Below are positions 1-10,901 of a stretch of DNA of 64,000 nucleotides, one piece after another (the first letter of the stretch is position 1; each line of letters begins with the position of its first letter). Location: contig JH720299.1 in the NCBI GenBank assembly GCA_000231825.2, positions 1,494,532-1,558,531 of the forward strand, in the 5' to 3' direction. Origin of the DNA: Tetrahymena elliotti 4EA (Eukaryota > Ciliophora > Oligohymenophorea > Hymenostomatida > Tetrahymenidae). Under the pieces are notes generated by a model. It saw only the letters and a program-made list of their open reading frames with translations. It ran no database searches and was not told the DNA's origin. The translations under genes and the position numbers were made by a program.

Positions 1-1736
1 TTAAACTGTAGTTAGTAATCCAATAAAAAATACAAAATAATTGTTCAAATATTTTTTTATTTTATTTTTAAGGCTTTTCTCCAGTTATTGAATCTCTATT
101 AGGGAAAAATATTTTTTTTCAAGAGTAACCTCTTCTTCTTATTTTTGATTATAAATTTAATTCTTTGTGAAAAAAAAAGAAGAAAAGAGTCATAAATTTG
201 ATGCTGATATGTCTTAGCAACTATTTGCTAATTAAATTAGGAAAATTTAATAAAAAATTAAGATTAATTTGTTAAAGATTAAAAAAATAAACATAAAAAT
301 TTCAATATATGTACACAAATAATTATTTATTTAATCGATGAGCCAGAAATTTACTATTGCTACATTATTTTAAGTAATTAAAATATGAAAGTATTAACAA
401 GATAATCAAAATATAACAAAGCAAATTTAAATTTAAGCTTACCATTAAAAGTTTTTTTTATTTTAATAAAAATGATTTTTTCTTACCTGAAATTTATTTT
501 TTTTTCTCCATTTTAAAATAATAGATAGTAACTTAAACAATAATCAAAATACTTTTTAAATTAATAATGTATCTTCTTATGAGTATTTATTTTAAAAACA
601 AACTTCTGAAGTAACAAGATCGCATTTAAAAAAAACACCTAATAAATACTTTAAATTTCAACTATTTTGAGTTATTTCAAACTATTTTAGTTGTAGTTAT
701 ATGATATTTTTTGAACCAAATATTTAAGATTCATTTAAAAACTTAATGCAAAATAAATGGTATCAAATCATTTTAAATTTCTGTAAGCTTTTAAAAACAC
801 TTTGATTCATTTAAAATTAGTAAATTTTTTTTAAATTAATTTACAATTAAAAATGATCAACTTAAGATGAATTAATGAGTAAGCTTTTCATTATGAAACT
901 AGTAAAAATAAATAATTGTATACTTTTTGAATACAAAATTGAAATTTCAAGAAATAAAGTAATACTATTTGGTATGTAGCAAAATTTATAAACACATAAT
1001 ATAAAAAGTTTTCATAGGATCTTATTAATTCCTTGAATAAATATCTCTTCAAAATAAATATCTTTTTTCACAAACTTTTTTTTTGCTACTTTATCAGACC
1101 CAAGTAAGAATTAAAAAATTTAAAATAAATTATTTTAATTCTGATTTATCAAAAGGATGAATAAATTGTTTATCAAAAGATATGAAATTGAAAAATTCAT
1201 AAAATAGATTATGTTTTAACATTAATAATCCTCATAATATCTTACCCAAATACATTTTCACCTAAAACTAATTTTTTAATTAAATTTTTTTGAGGTAATT
1301 AAAAATAAACTCTAAAATAGTATTTATTATTGGAGGTGGAAAGGAAGTGAAAATATGTGAGTTTAAAGCAAGAAAAAATAAATACCTTAGAAAATTAAAA
1401 CTTTAAAAAGAATATAATTTTTTAAGCTCAAATATAAAGTTTAAAGTCTCAGTAAAAAAAATAACAAAAAGAACCTTTTAATTAATAATAATAGTATAGT
1501 TTACAATTTTATTTTTTATTAGTTTTATGATTTTACTAATTAAAAAAGAAGGAATTCAAGAAATAAATTCAAAGCAATTTTTTTAATTAGTATAATGCAT
1601 TATTATTAAATCAATAAATAGAAAAATATGATTTATCTTTTATAAGAATTTATACATTACTATTGATAAAAATGAGCTATTTAATAAATATAATTTAGTA
1701 CGAAGATTAACTAGAATTAGATTAAGATTTTGAATT
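1..1736. other. Intergenic, no gene seen
   Basis: A+T-rich sequence with many short homopolymers. No conserved protein segment was recognised in either strand under the ciliate code. There is no telomere-type repeat, so the window does not start at a macronuclear chromosome end. Confidence 0.5.
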
Positions 1737-4700
1737 TCAAATTATGATAAGTATAAGAAAAGTTATAAGAGATTATGTTAGAATATTTGAATTGGTTTCA
1801 CGTAAGCATTAAAAGCTATCACTGGAAGCAAATGGAGTTGCTGTATTACAAATTTAACATTCTTAGTCTACCCAACCACTACTTTTAGAACAATTTATAA
1901 AAACACATTTTCCTTATGCATTTGCATATTATTTATCACCATAATCTGTTCCATAACATAGACCACAATCTTCGTTAGTCATACCTTCTGCAGCATTACA
2001 ATTAACACAACCAGATCCATCTGCTTTAGCTCTGTAACCTATTTAATAACAAACTGCACAATTATTATCAGTCCATTATTGAGAAGTTTTTGTAATATCT
2101 CTTCCAACACATTTAAAATAAGAATCTACACATCCTGTTCCTGCTATATTGGCAAAAGGAGTCTAAGGAGTACAACGAGAGCAATCTTCATCTGTCCAAC
2201 CAGATGTTGATTGACAAGATTATGTAGAATCTATACAGAAGGTACCATCTGTAGTTGCATATGGATATTCAGGGTTACATAATAAGCAATCTTAATCAAT
2301 CCAGCCAGATAGTGAGTCGCATGATTAAGTTGAAGAGATGCAGCTACTTTAATCTATTGATGCATAAGGTTTATTAGTAAAGCATAATTGACAATCACTA
2401 TTAGTCCAGTTTGAAGTAGAGCTGCATGACTATGAAGATTAAAGACAATTAAGACCATCAAGTGATGCATATGGTTTAGAAGGATTGCATAATTTACAGT
2501 TTGAATCAGTCCAATCAGAAAAAGAATTACAAGAAATAGTAGAATTAACACAGCTACTACCTTTACTATTCGCATATGGAGTACTAGGATTACAAATTTA
2601 ACAGCTTTTATCAGTCAATCCAGAGTTAGAAGTACATGATATATCAGATGCTATACATTGTTTTCTATCAATACTTGCAAAAGGTGTTTATGGATTACAC
2701 AAACTGCAATCAAAATCAGTCCAATTAGATGTTGAGTCACATTTTTAAGTAGAAGCCACACACTTGTTTTTATCTGCTGAAGCAAAAGGAGAAGAAGGAT
2801 CACATAAAGAACAATCTTAATCACTCCAACCTGAAGTAGCAGTACATACTATACTAGAGGCTACACATCTGGTTTTATTAACTGAGGCATGTATTTTATT
2901 TCCAGGAAAACATGCAGAACATGAAGAATCGGTCCAACCAGATGTAGAGCTGCATGACTAGTAAGATAAAACACATGTTGTACCATCTAACGAAGAAAAA
3001 TATGCACTAGATACATAACATAAACTACAATCACGATCCATCCAATGAGATATAGACTAACAAGATTAAGTAGAGGAAACACAACTAGTACCTCCAATAC
3101 TTGAATAAGGTAAAGTTGGATTACAAATAAAACAATCTGAGTCAGTCCATCCTTAATTAGAGCTACATGAAATAGTAGAATTAATGCATTTAGATCCATC
3201 CGGAGAAGCAAACGGTGTTTAAGGTTTGCAAAGCTAGCAATCATTGTCCGTCCATCCTGATATAGAAGAGCAAGGTATACTTGAGTTAACACATCTAGTA
3301 CCATTATAAGAAGCGTAGGGAGTTAAAGAATTACAAATTAAACAATCTGAATCTTTCCATCCAGATTTAGAAGAGCAAGAAATAGTAGAATTAACACACT
3401 AAGTAGTATCTGAAGAAGCATAAGGAGTATTTGGATAGCAAATAATACAATCTCTATCTGTCCATCCTGATTAAGAAGAACAAGAAATACTAGAATTAAG
3501 GCATTAACTAGTATCTAAAGAGGCGAAGGGAGTAGAAGGTTTACATATTGCACAANNNNNNNNNNNNNNNNNNNNNNNNNNNNNNNNNNNNNNNNNNNNN
3601 NNNNNNNNNNNNNNNNNNNNNNNNNNNNNNNNNNNNNNNNNNNNNNNNNNNNNNNTCCATCCTGATTAAGAAGAACAAGAAATACTAGAATTAAGGCATT
3701 AACTAGTATCTAAAGAGGCGAAGGGAGTAGAAGGTTTACATATTGCACAATCATAGTCTGTCCAACCTAATAGAGATGAACAAGAAATTTTAGAATTCAC
3801 ACAATTAGTGGTATCTAAAGATGAATAAGGAGTTTTAGGATTACAAATTAAACAATCTGAATCTGTCCATCCTATTTATGATGAACATGAAATTTTTGAA
3901 TTTACACACTTTGTTTTATCTGCAGAAGCATAAGGAGTCAAAGGTTTACAAATTAGACAATCTGAATCTTTCCATCCTGATTAAGAAGAACAAGAAATAC
4001 TAGAATTAAGGCATTAACTAGTATCTAAAGAGGCAAAGGGAGTAGATGGTTTACATATTGCACAATCATAGTCAGTCCAATCTAATTAAGATGAACAAGA
4101 AATTTTAGAATTCACACATTAAGTGGTATCTAAAGATGAAAATGGGGTTTTAGGATTGCAAATTTAGCAATTTAAATCAGTCCAGCCAGATTAAGATAAA
4201 CAAGAAATTGATGAATTCACACATTTCGTTTTATCGGTAGAAGCATATGGGGTTTAGGGTTTACAAATTGCACAATCATAGTCTGTCCACCCAGATAAAG
4301 ATGAACAAGAAATATTTGAATTGAGACATGTAGTGGTGTCTAAGGAAGCAAAAGGTAATGAAGGATTGCAAATTGCACAATCTCTATCTGTCCATCCTAA
4401 TTAAGAATGACAAGAAATTGATGAATTTACACATTTTTTAGCATCTAAAGAAGCATAAATTGTTGAAAGATTGCAGATAGTGCAATCTGAATCTGTCCAT
4501 CCTTATTAAGAAGAACAAGAAATCGAAGAATTAACACATCTAGTTTTATCTTAAGAGGCGTATGGATTTGAGGGGTCACATGTTAAGCAATCATAATCTG
4601 TCCATTTTGATTAAGAGAAGCAAGAAATAGTTGAATTTACACATTTTTTTTGATCTTTAGAAGAGTATTATTAAGGACCATAACATGCTAAACAAATAGA

Positions 4701-5147
4701 ATCTGTAAATATTGAATAAGAGCTACAAGATTAGCTAATATTAATGCAGCTAGTACCAGCAATATTTGCATATAAATTTGGGGAGCATAATTGGCAGGTT
4801 ATATCCGTCCAACCATTACCTTATATTGGGCTAGTTGTGCATGAGGATGGTGTATTTACACATAAAGAACCACTTTAATTTGAAAATTGAGAATTAGTGT
4901 TGCTTAGACAGCTTTTGCAAAATAAATCACTTAAGCCAGTTTAAGTAGTTGAAGATTCACTATATCCGCTGCAATCTTATATAACACATAAATTTGAATT
5001 GTTTGAAGATTATACCCAAGAAAAACCTGCTGCCTAAGGACACCCTGTTGAGCATGGCTAGCTCTAACAAGCCACATCAGCACCGATAATCTAAGTATAT
5101 ACTTCATTTAAAGTTAAAAAAAATGCAAAAATAAAAATTATCTTCAT
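1737..5147 (-). CDS. Cys-rich 35-residue-repeat surface protein, probably GPI-anchored (immobilization-antigen-like)
   Basis: Seen: one open frame (TAA/TAG = Gln) from an ATG at 5147 to a TGA at 1737, with no TGA outside the N gap. The N-terminus MKIIFIFAFFLTLNEVY is a signal peptide. A short degenerate Cys-rich part follows, then about 28 repeats of 35 residues with four Cys each: W-T-D-x2-C-x2-C-[NK]-P, then P-[FY]-A-S, then C-[VL]-N-S-x-I-S-C-S. The C-terminus is a polar stretch followed by TQSLITFLILIII, a typical GPI-attachment signal with no cytoplasmic tail. Ciliate surface (immobilization) antigens share this plan of signal peptide, periodic Cys and GPI tail, but assignment to a named serotype family is inference. 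A scaffold gap (3556-3655) interrupts the array, so true length is unknown; 1136 aa is nominal. It could also be an unrelated Cys-rich coat protein. Confidence 0.8.
1780..4800 (-). repeat. Tandem 105-bp coding repeat array
   Basis: Units recur every 105 bp (35 codons) and encode the Cys-rich module of the surface protein. Between about 3450 and 4300 there is also a three-unit higher-order period: near-identical blocks start at 3656 and 3971, 315 bp apart. Units near the ends are more diverged than those in the middle, which is the usual pattern for unequal crossing-over in an array. Confidence 0.85.
3556..3655. other. Assembly gap (100 N)
   Basis: A run of exactly 100 N, a conventional placeholder for a gap of unknown size, inside the 105-bp repeat array. 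The 95 bp just before it (3461-3555) are identical to the 95 bp just after it (3656-3750), so the assembly may have collapsed or duplicated units here. Confidence 0.97.
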
Positions 5148-7229
5148 GCTTACTAACTTTTATTGTTTTGTAGTTTTGAGTAATTTATTAAATTTTTTGA
5201 TTTAATTAAATTATTGGCTTCCTATTTACTATTCTTTTAAGGTACTAAATTAATTAAGCAATATCTTTACATAAGCAACTAAAAAATTTGAAAAGAATAA
5301 TACAGTTAGCGATCGAATAAAGTTATTCTGAATTTGAAATATTTTTTATTATTCTTATAAATTTATTATTAATACAATCAATAATTGCTTTAAAATCTCT
5401 GAAAAAAATATCTATTGATAATCAAGAACTAAAATATGCTTACACTACTTCAAAGAAGTTTAGATTCTTACAGAATTTCAATCATAAAATAAGAAAGCAG
5501 TAAAAAAAATTGAGAAAGGATTTATTAATTTAAAGATTTTGATTATACAATTGAAAATTATACAATATCTTTACAAAAATTTTTTATTCACATAGAAATT
5601 AGTCCTTATAATTTAAATAAAAAAGAATTTTGGGTATTTATTAAAAATCAAATAACGAGAAATAAACTATCAAAATTTACAATCCATGAAAAAAAAAGCA
5701 AAATCTTTCTTACTCATCATATCAAAGTATTATGTCTTATTTTTTAACTATAATTAATTATCTGTCATAGCTTTTATTATAAAAATGTAATCTAATTCTT
5801 TCTATACTCAAAAATAATTAAATCATCCAAATTAAAAATTTATCTTACTATAGCAGATATTCTTCTCTAAATATTTATTCAAATAACGCTATTATTTTTT
5901 AAGAAAATGTTCTAAATGATTTAAAATTCAAAGCCTTTCCTACTGAATAGATTTTACCTCTCTCATAATGAAGAAAAATTATTGAATGCATAGACATGCT
6001 GATAGATTGATAGAAAGTAATAACAAAACATAGTGTCTTAATAATATTTCTGTAACCTAAAAACAAAATTGATTATTTTTAAGTTAAAAATCTTTCTATC
6101 TCTGTAAACCTAGATTTTTCTTTAGTTGAATTATGTAGTAATTTTTAAATCCTAATTATTAGACATGATTTTGTATTTACTATTCTATTTTATATAAAAT
6201 ATGGGAGATGAAAATAATCTACTAAAAGAAATGCAAATAAGATGATAATTAAAAAAATTTCTTTTCCTAATTATAATAAAAAAATTCTTTTTCAAATTAT
6301 ATAAAAAAACTTTTAATATTTATTTAAAATATTGGAATAAAAAAAAGAAATCTTTAAATTTAGCAAGGAAATTTTAAACTGCATTGGAGAATAATTTCTA
6401 AAAATGTAAATTACTAATAATTAATTATTCATCTTAATATAAAATCCATGTGTATTTTATTATCAATCTTTTTTAAAACAGCTGAATTCTGCTTTTCTTT
6501 AATTAATTTTTCACAAAAACCATCCTTTAAATTTAGTATTTTAGCTAAAATTGAGAATCTTACACTCAGCGATAGCACCAAATTAGTGAATTTAAAACCT
6601 GAATTATAAAAACTTTTTTTATTAAATTAATTGATTCTAACTCTATGAGTGTAAAATAAATAATTTGATTTGTGGAATTTCACTCGTTCTATTTTGTTTT
6701 CCTTACATAATTCAAATTTATGGAATGAATTTTAGAATAATTACATATTTCAAAAAGTAAAGCAGCTTTTATAAGAAATCAAAATATTTCTATTGAAATT
6801 TTACAGACTCACTCTTTAATTTTTTTTACTTAGAAGTCAAATCTAAAAAAAGTGAAAATTATTATATATTTTATCTTACTTAAAATATCAATCAATTTTA
6901 AATATAAATGTATAATTAATTCTTAAAGATTTTGTCTAAAATTCTATTTAGAAATAGAATGTTGCTTTTTAATTTACCTAATTTTATCATTTAAAATTTT
7001 TAGAAAAATTTCTAAAGGGAAACTCAAAAAACATTTAATTTTAAGGTAAAATAAGAGTAAATGATATTTTTCAAAATAAGATTCTTAATTTGTAAGATTT
7101 TTTAAAATTTATTTTACAATTAAAGGAATTTGATGATTTAATTAGATTAAGTTATGTAGAATTTTTTATGAAAATTTACATCAGATATTTAACATGAAAA
7201 GAAAAGTCAACTATGATAGTAGTTATTGG
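5148..7229. other. Intergenic, no gene seen
   Basis: About 2.1 kb of A+T-rich sequence upstream of the surface-protein gene. It presumably contains that gene's promoter just right of 5147. No supported coding segment or RNA gene was seen. Confidence 0.45.
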
Positions 7230-7850
7230 TAATATTAAGGAGAAGCTCTTGACTGCTTGATCTTTCGCATTAGCTCATTAGGAGTTTAATAAACATGTGA
7301 ACTGAAGCATGATACCAAGCATTGTCTTGCTAGAATAAATGTTTTGAGGAAGGAAACTAAATATTTTATAGTCTTCAAGCAATTAAACATATTCTTCTGC
7401 TCTTTAAGTTCCCTATAATCTAGTATTAATTACGATACACCTCTGAGATAATTATCTCTACTAAAGACTTAGCATTAACTCAAGACATTTTAAAACTAAT
7501 TCATCTGATCAATACAAAAATTATCTATGGGTAGGTAAACAAGGATATCTAAGATTTGATCAGCAACTAGACAATTCAGGATTAAAGATTTATTGTGATT
7601 AGAAATTAATTTATTATTAGTTAATATTTAGTAATTTTGTTAGTTAAATTATTGTTGGTCAAAAAAAGAAAGGTTAGTTTCATTATTTAAAGATTGTTAA
7701 TTTCTATATGCTGTTTACATTTAATAATGCTATCACTAAGAAGCTAAATCTTTTTAATTACTTTAATAACTATCTTAATTTACAAGCAATCGAGCTATTT
7801 ATGCAGTTTAATTTTCTTTGATAGTGTCATCAATTAAGGAGTATTGTTTG
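7230..7850 (-). mobile_element. Decayed Tc1/mariner-like transposase relic
   Basis: Seen: in three different minus-strand frames, in the right order, there are pieces resembling a Tc1/mariner (IS630-Tc1) transposase. At about 7780-7835 is a helix-turn-helix-like segment with IKENQTAQIARLL. Further 3' is a piece with DNFCIDQMNQF, similar to the first catalytic-Asp region. Then comes AEEYVQLLEDY, like the family's Y-I-x-I-L-E-D segment. At 7304-7335 is FQQDNAWYHAS, matching the QDNAPxHxS signature of the second catalytic Asp. Frame breaks and TGA codons separate the pieces, so the gene is dead. No terminal inverted repeats were identified, so the element's ends are unknown. The family call rests on motif order and the QDNA signature. 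Confidence 0.55.
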
Positions 7851-8715
7851 ATTACATATCAAAAAAGACTATTTACTTATTTTACACTCTTTGGAGTATT
7901 AATTAGACTATTTATTTTAGCATTCAGATAAAGAAGTATCAAAATTTGGTATTGATATATCTTAAAAACTTACCATGCACTAGCTTAAATAACAATTAAA
8001 TTAATCAGCATAGCAAGATTAATTATCAACATATCTTTATGTTGTTTAATATTCTTATTAACATACCTCCATATTGCAAATAGCAAGGTATTAAATATTT
8101 GTTTAGTACATCATCTATATTGAGCTTTTTTAACTATTATTTGAAAAAACGAAAGAAAATATTAAAAAATTTTAAATGTAATTTCATTCTTAATTTGTAT
8201 TTTAAACATTTTCATTAGGTGTGATTAGTAAGCAATTTAAAAATTTTTTCATTTTATATTTTTGTTTTTTAAATTTATAAAAATCTAAAAAATTATTGAA
8301 TATGAATCTATCTATTATCTAAAGAGATTAGAAAATAAATATTAAAAATAAAAAGTTATTAAATGAAACAAAAAATAGCTAAGATATATTTTAAAATAAA
8401 TAGAAATTGATTTAATAGTAAATTTATAAATGTTTTTCAATAAAGTCTATTTATTAATTTTTAAAACATTTGAATTGAAAAATAGTTGAAAAAATTAATA
8501 ATAAAAAAGATTGAATCAAACAACACATTAAATTAATTATAAAACAATCTTTTGAAGCTTTATGAAAAATAATTTATGTTATCATTCTTTTTGTTTTAAA
8601 AACTAATTTCATGTAAAATATTTCTGAGTTTTTCTTCAACCAATACTAAATATTTTTAAAAAATAAATATCATGGAATTTATCAGTAAAAATATTTTATA
8701 AAAGATGAAAATAAT
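7851..8715. other. Intergenic, no gene seen
   Basis: A+T-rich sequence between the transposase relic and the 3' end of the thioesterase gene. It may contain further eroded transposon sequence, but nothing specific could be supported. Confidence 0.4.
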
Positions 8716-9507
8716 TCATTTAGGTAGATTATCAAACCAGGTTCTAATGTCTTTTAATTATTAAGGGTAGAGAGAATGAGGTAAGAAGGATTCGCCTTAG
8801 AATTTGCTATTTTTAAATTAAGTAAGGAGCCTTTGATAGCTTTGCCTGGCTAAGAGGAAGGGTACAACTTCATCAGCTTCTCCATGACTAAGGAAAATAG
8901 GCATTTCATATCTAGCTTATTCTAAGTTGTTTATTTCTATGAATTTAAAGAAATATCCACTGAGTCCAATAATTCCACCAAGGACATTAGGATAAGTTAA
9001 ACCTGCATAAATACTCATTGCGCAACCTTGAGAGAATCCACCCATAAAAACTTTCTTGCTATTTCCTAGTATTTATACTTCTTCATCTATTGTCTTTTTT
9101 ATAATTTCGTAGCTATCTTTAACTTCTGAAACAGAATAAAGATCTTCTTCTTTCATAGTATTTTTATCTAAACTTTTGATATCGTACCAGCTATTGCAGA
9201 CATATCCATTATTTACAGTAACAGGTCTTTCTGGTGCTGTTAATAAAACAATTTTTGTTTTTTCGGGAGTAGGATCAACGGGAGAGTCGAAGACATCATA
9301 AAATCCATCTGCACTATCTCCAAGTCCATGAAGCCAAATTAATGTTCTTTCGTGGCCATTTTTAGGAGTCAAAATAATATCTTAGCCTCTTCTTTTGGCA
9401 TTATACTTTGATGCTGATGACACTGTTTTTTAATGAAATGTTGTCGTTAATAATCCCAAAATTATTGTTATGAATATTAAGATATATTGAAGGGTTTTAA
9501 AACTCAT
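8716..9507 (-). CDS. Acyl-protein thioesterase / phospholipase-carboxylesterase family hydrolase with N-terminal signal anchor
   Basis: Single-exon gene, 263 aa, ATG at 9507, TGA at 8716. Residues about 7-25 (LQYILIFITIILGLL) are a hydrophobic signal peptide or anchor. The alpha/beta-hydrolase domain follows with LIWLHGLGDSADGF near the start, the nucleophile elbow GGFSQGCAMS (Ser at about residue 159), GEADEVVPF (Asp at about 212) and LPHSLYPQQL (His at about 244). This order and spacing match acyl-protein thioesterase 1/2 and related carboxylesterases, which remove palmitate from proteins or hydrolyse lysophospholipids. The N-terminal hydrophobic segment is unusual for cytosolic APT1/2 and suggests a lumenal, secreted or membrane-tethered enzyme. 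Substrate cannot be told from sequence. Confidence 0.88.
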
Positions 9508-10901
9508 TTTTTATTATTTTAAAAGATGATTGCTAAGAATTAATCTCAAATAAATAATAGAAAGTGGTGTTTTATTTAAGAATTAGAAGGAATGAAGAAT
9601 TTCAAGAGGTTCTTGACAATATAAATATGTAAAGTAACTCTTTAGTATTTTGAGAGTTTGTTTATTTAATGTTAAATGCTGTGATATTTTTACTGTTTGA
9701 ATAACAACGGAGAATCTTTCCAGAACAAGTTTTGTATTATACAAATGCAGCAGACGCAAATCTATTTGAAATCAAGTTAATCATTTAATATAAATTAATT
9801 CACAAAATATAAATATAATTCTTCTATTTATTTATGTATTCAAAAGCTTCTCTTTTAGAAATATAAAATTTCATCTTTTCATCATTACAAATAATATTAG
9901 TGTCAAATGCAACTATGTTACATTTATTTTTCAACCAATTATTTTTTCAGTGAAAATTTAAATTTGCCTTTTTTTAAAGTTTTTTTGTTTCTTTGTTTGT
10001 TAAAATAATTGGACTTAATTTATTTTTAAAAAAGTCAATTAATAAATAAGTTATGTTGAATAAAATAAAATATTACAATAATTTAAAGATTTTTTAGTTT
10101 TTAAGAAAATAAAATGATATTTTTTGTTGATTTTGTCAGTATTTTTAAAAAAATAAATTATAATTAAACGCAAAAATAAAATTAATTAATTATGTTTATT
10201 TGCTTTCTTGTTTATTTCATCATTTGAGAAATTATTTAGAGAGGAAATCAAAAATTTAAATTTGAAGAATTAAGAGCAGGTTAGAAGAGAAAAAAAAGAA
10301 ACGAAAAAAAAATAAATAAAATGAGAGAGAAAAAAATAAAAAAAAGGAGTTAAAATATGAGTAAGTAGGTTACTTGGATAAGATATGGATTTGTTAGATA
10401 TGATTTGGTATTAAATAAACAAATAAATAAAAACGATAAAAGAATACAAGCAAGTAGCAGCTTAAAGTATTAAAAAAAGGGAAAAAAGAGGATTTAGTAA
10501 AAATTGTGTTATTATTTTTTTATATAACAACCACTAATAAGATTCATAGATTATTCAAAGTTAGCTAGGAATAAGTAGAAAGCAATAAAAAAGAAAATAA
10601 ATGAAAAAATAGATAGATATATTATTAATCATGGAACAATGTTAGGTTAATTGGGTTTAAATTTACTATACTTATATATAGCAAATAATTTATTAAAAGA
10701 GCGGCAAAGAAATACTAAGAAAAGAAGAAAAAACAAAAAGAAGTTAAATACAAGCAATTTGCCTTATATAATTATATATAATATATATTTATTTATTAAT
10801 TAATTTGTATAGAATTTACACTAGCTAGATTCAACCATAATTATAAAATAGTTACACACACAATCATATTATTTTCATAGTATATTTCATCTTCTTTAGT
10901 T
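9508..10901. other. Intergenic between divergent genes; purine-rich tract
   Basis: This region separates the minus-strand thioesterase from the plus-strand zinc-finger gene, so it should hold both promoters. About 10255-10740 is strongly purine-biased on the + strand, with long runs of A and G. No coding segment was supported. Confidence 0.45.
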
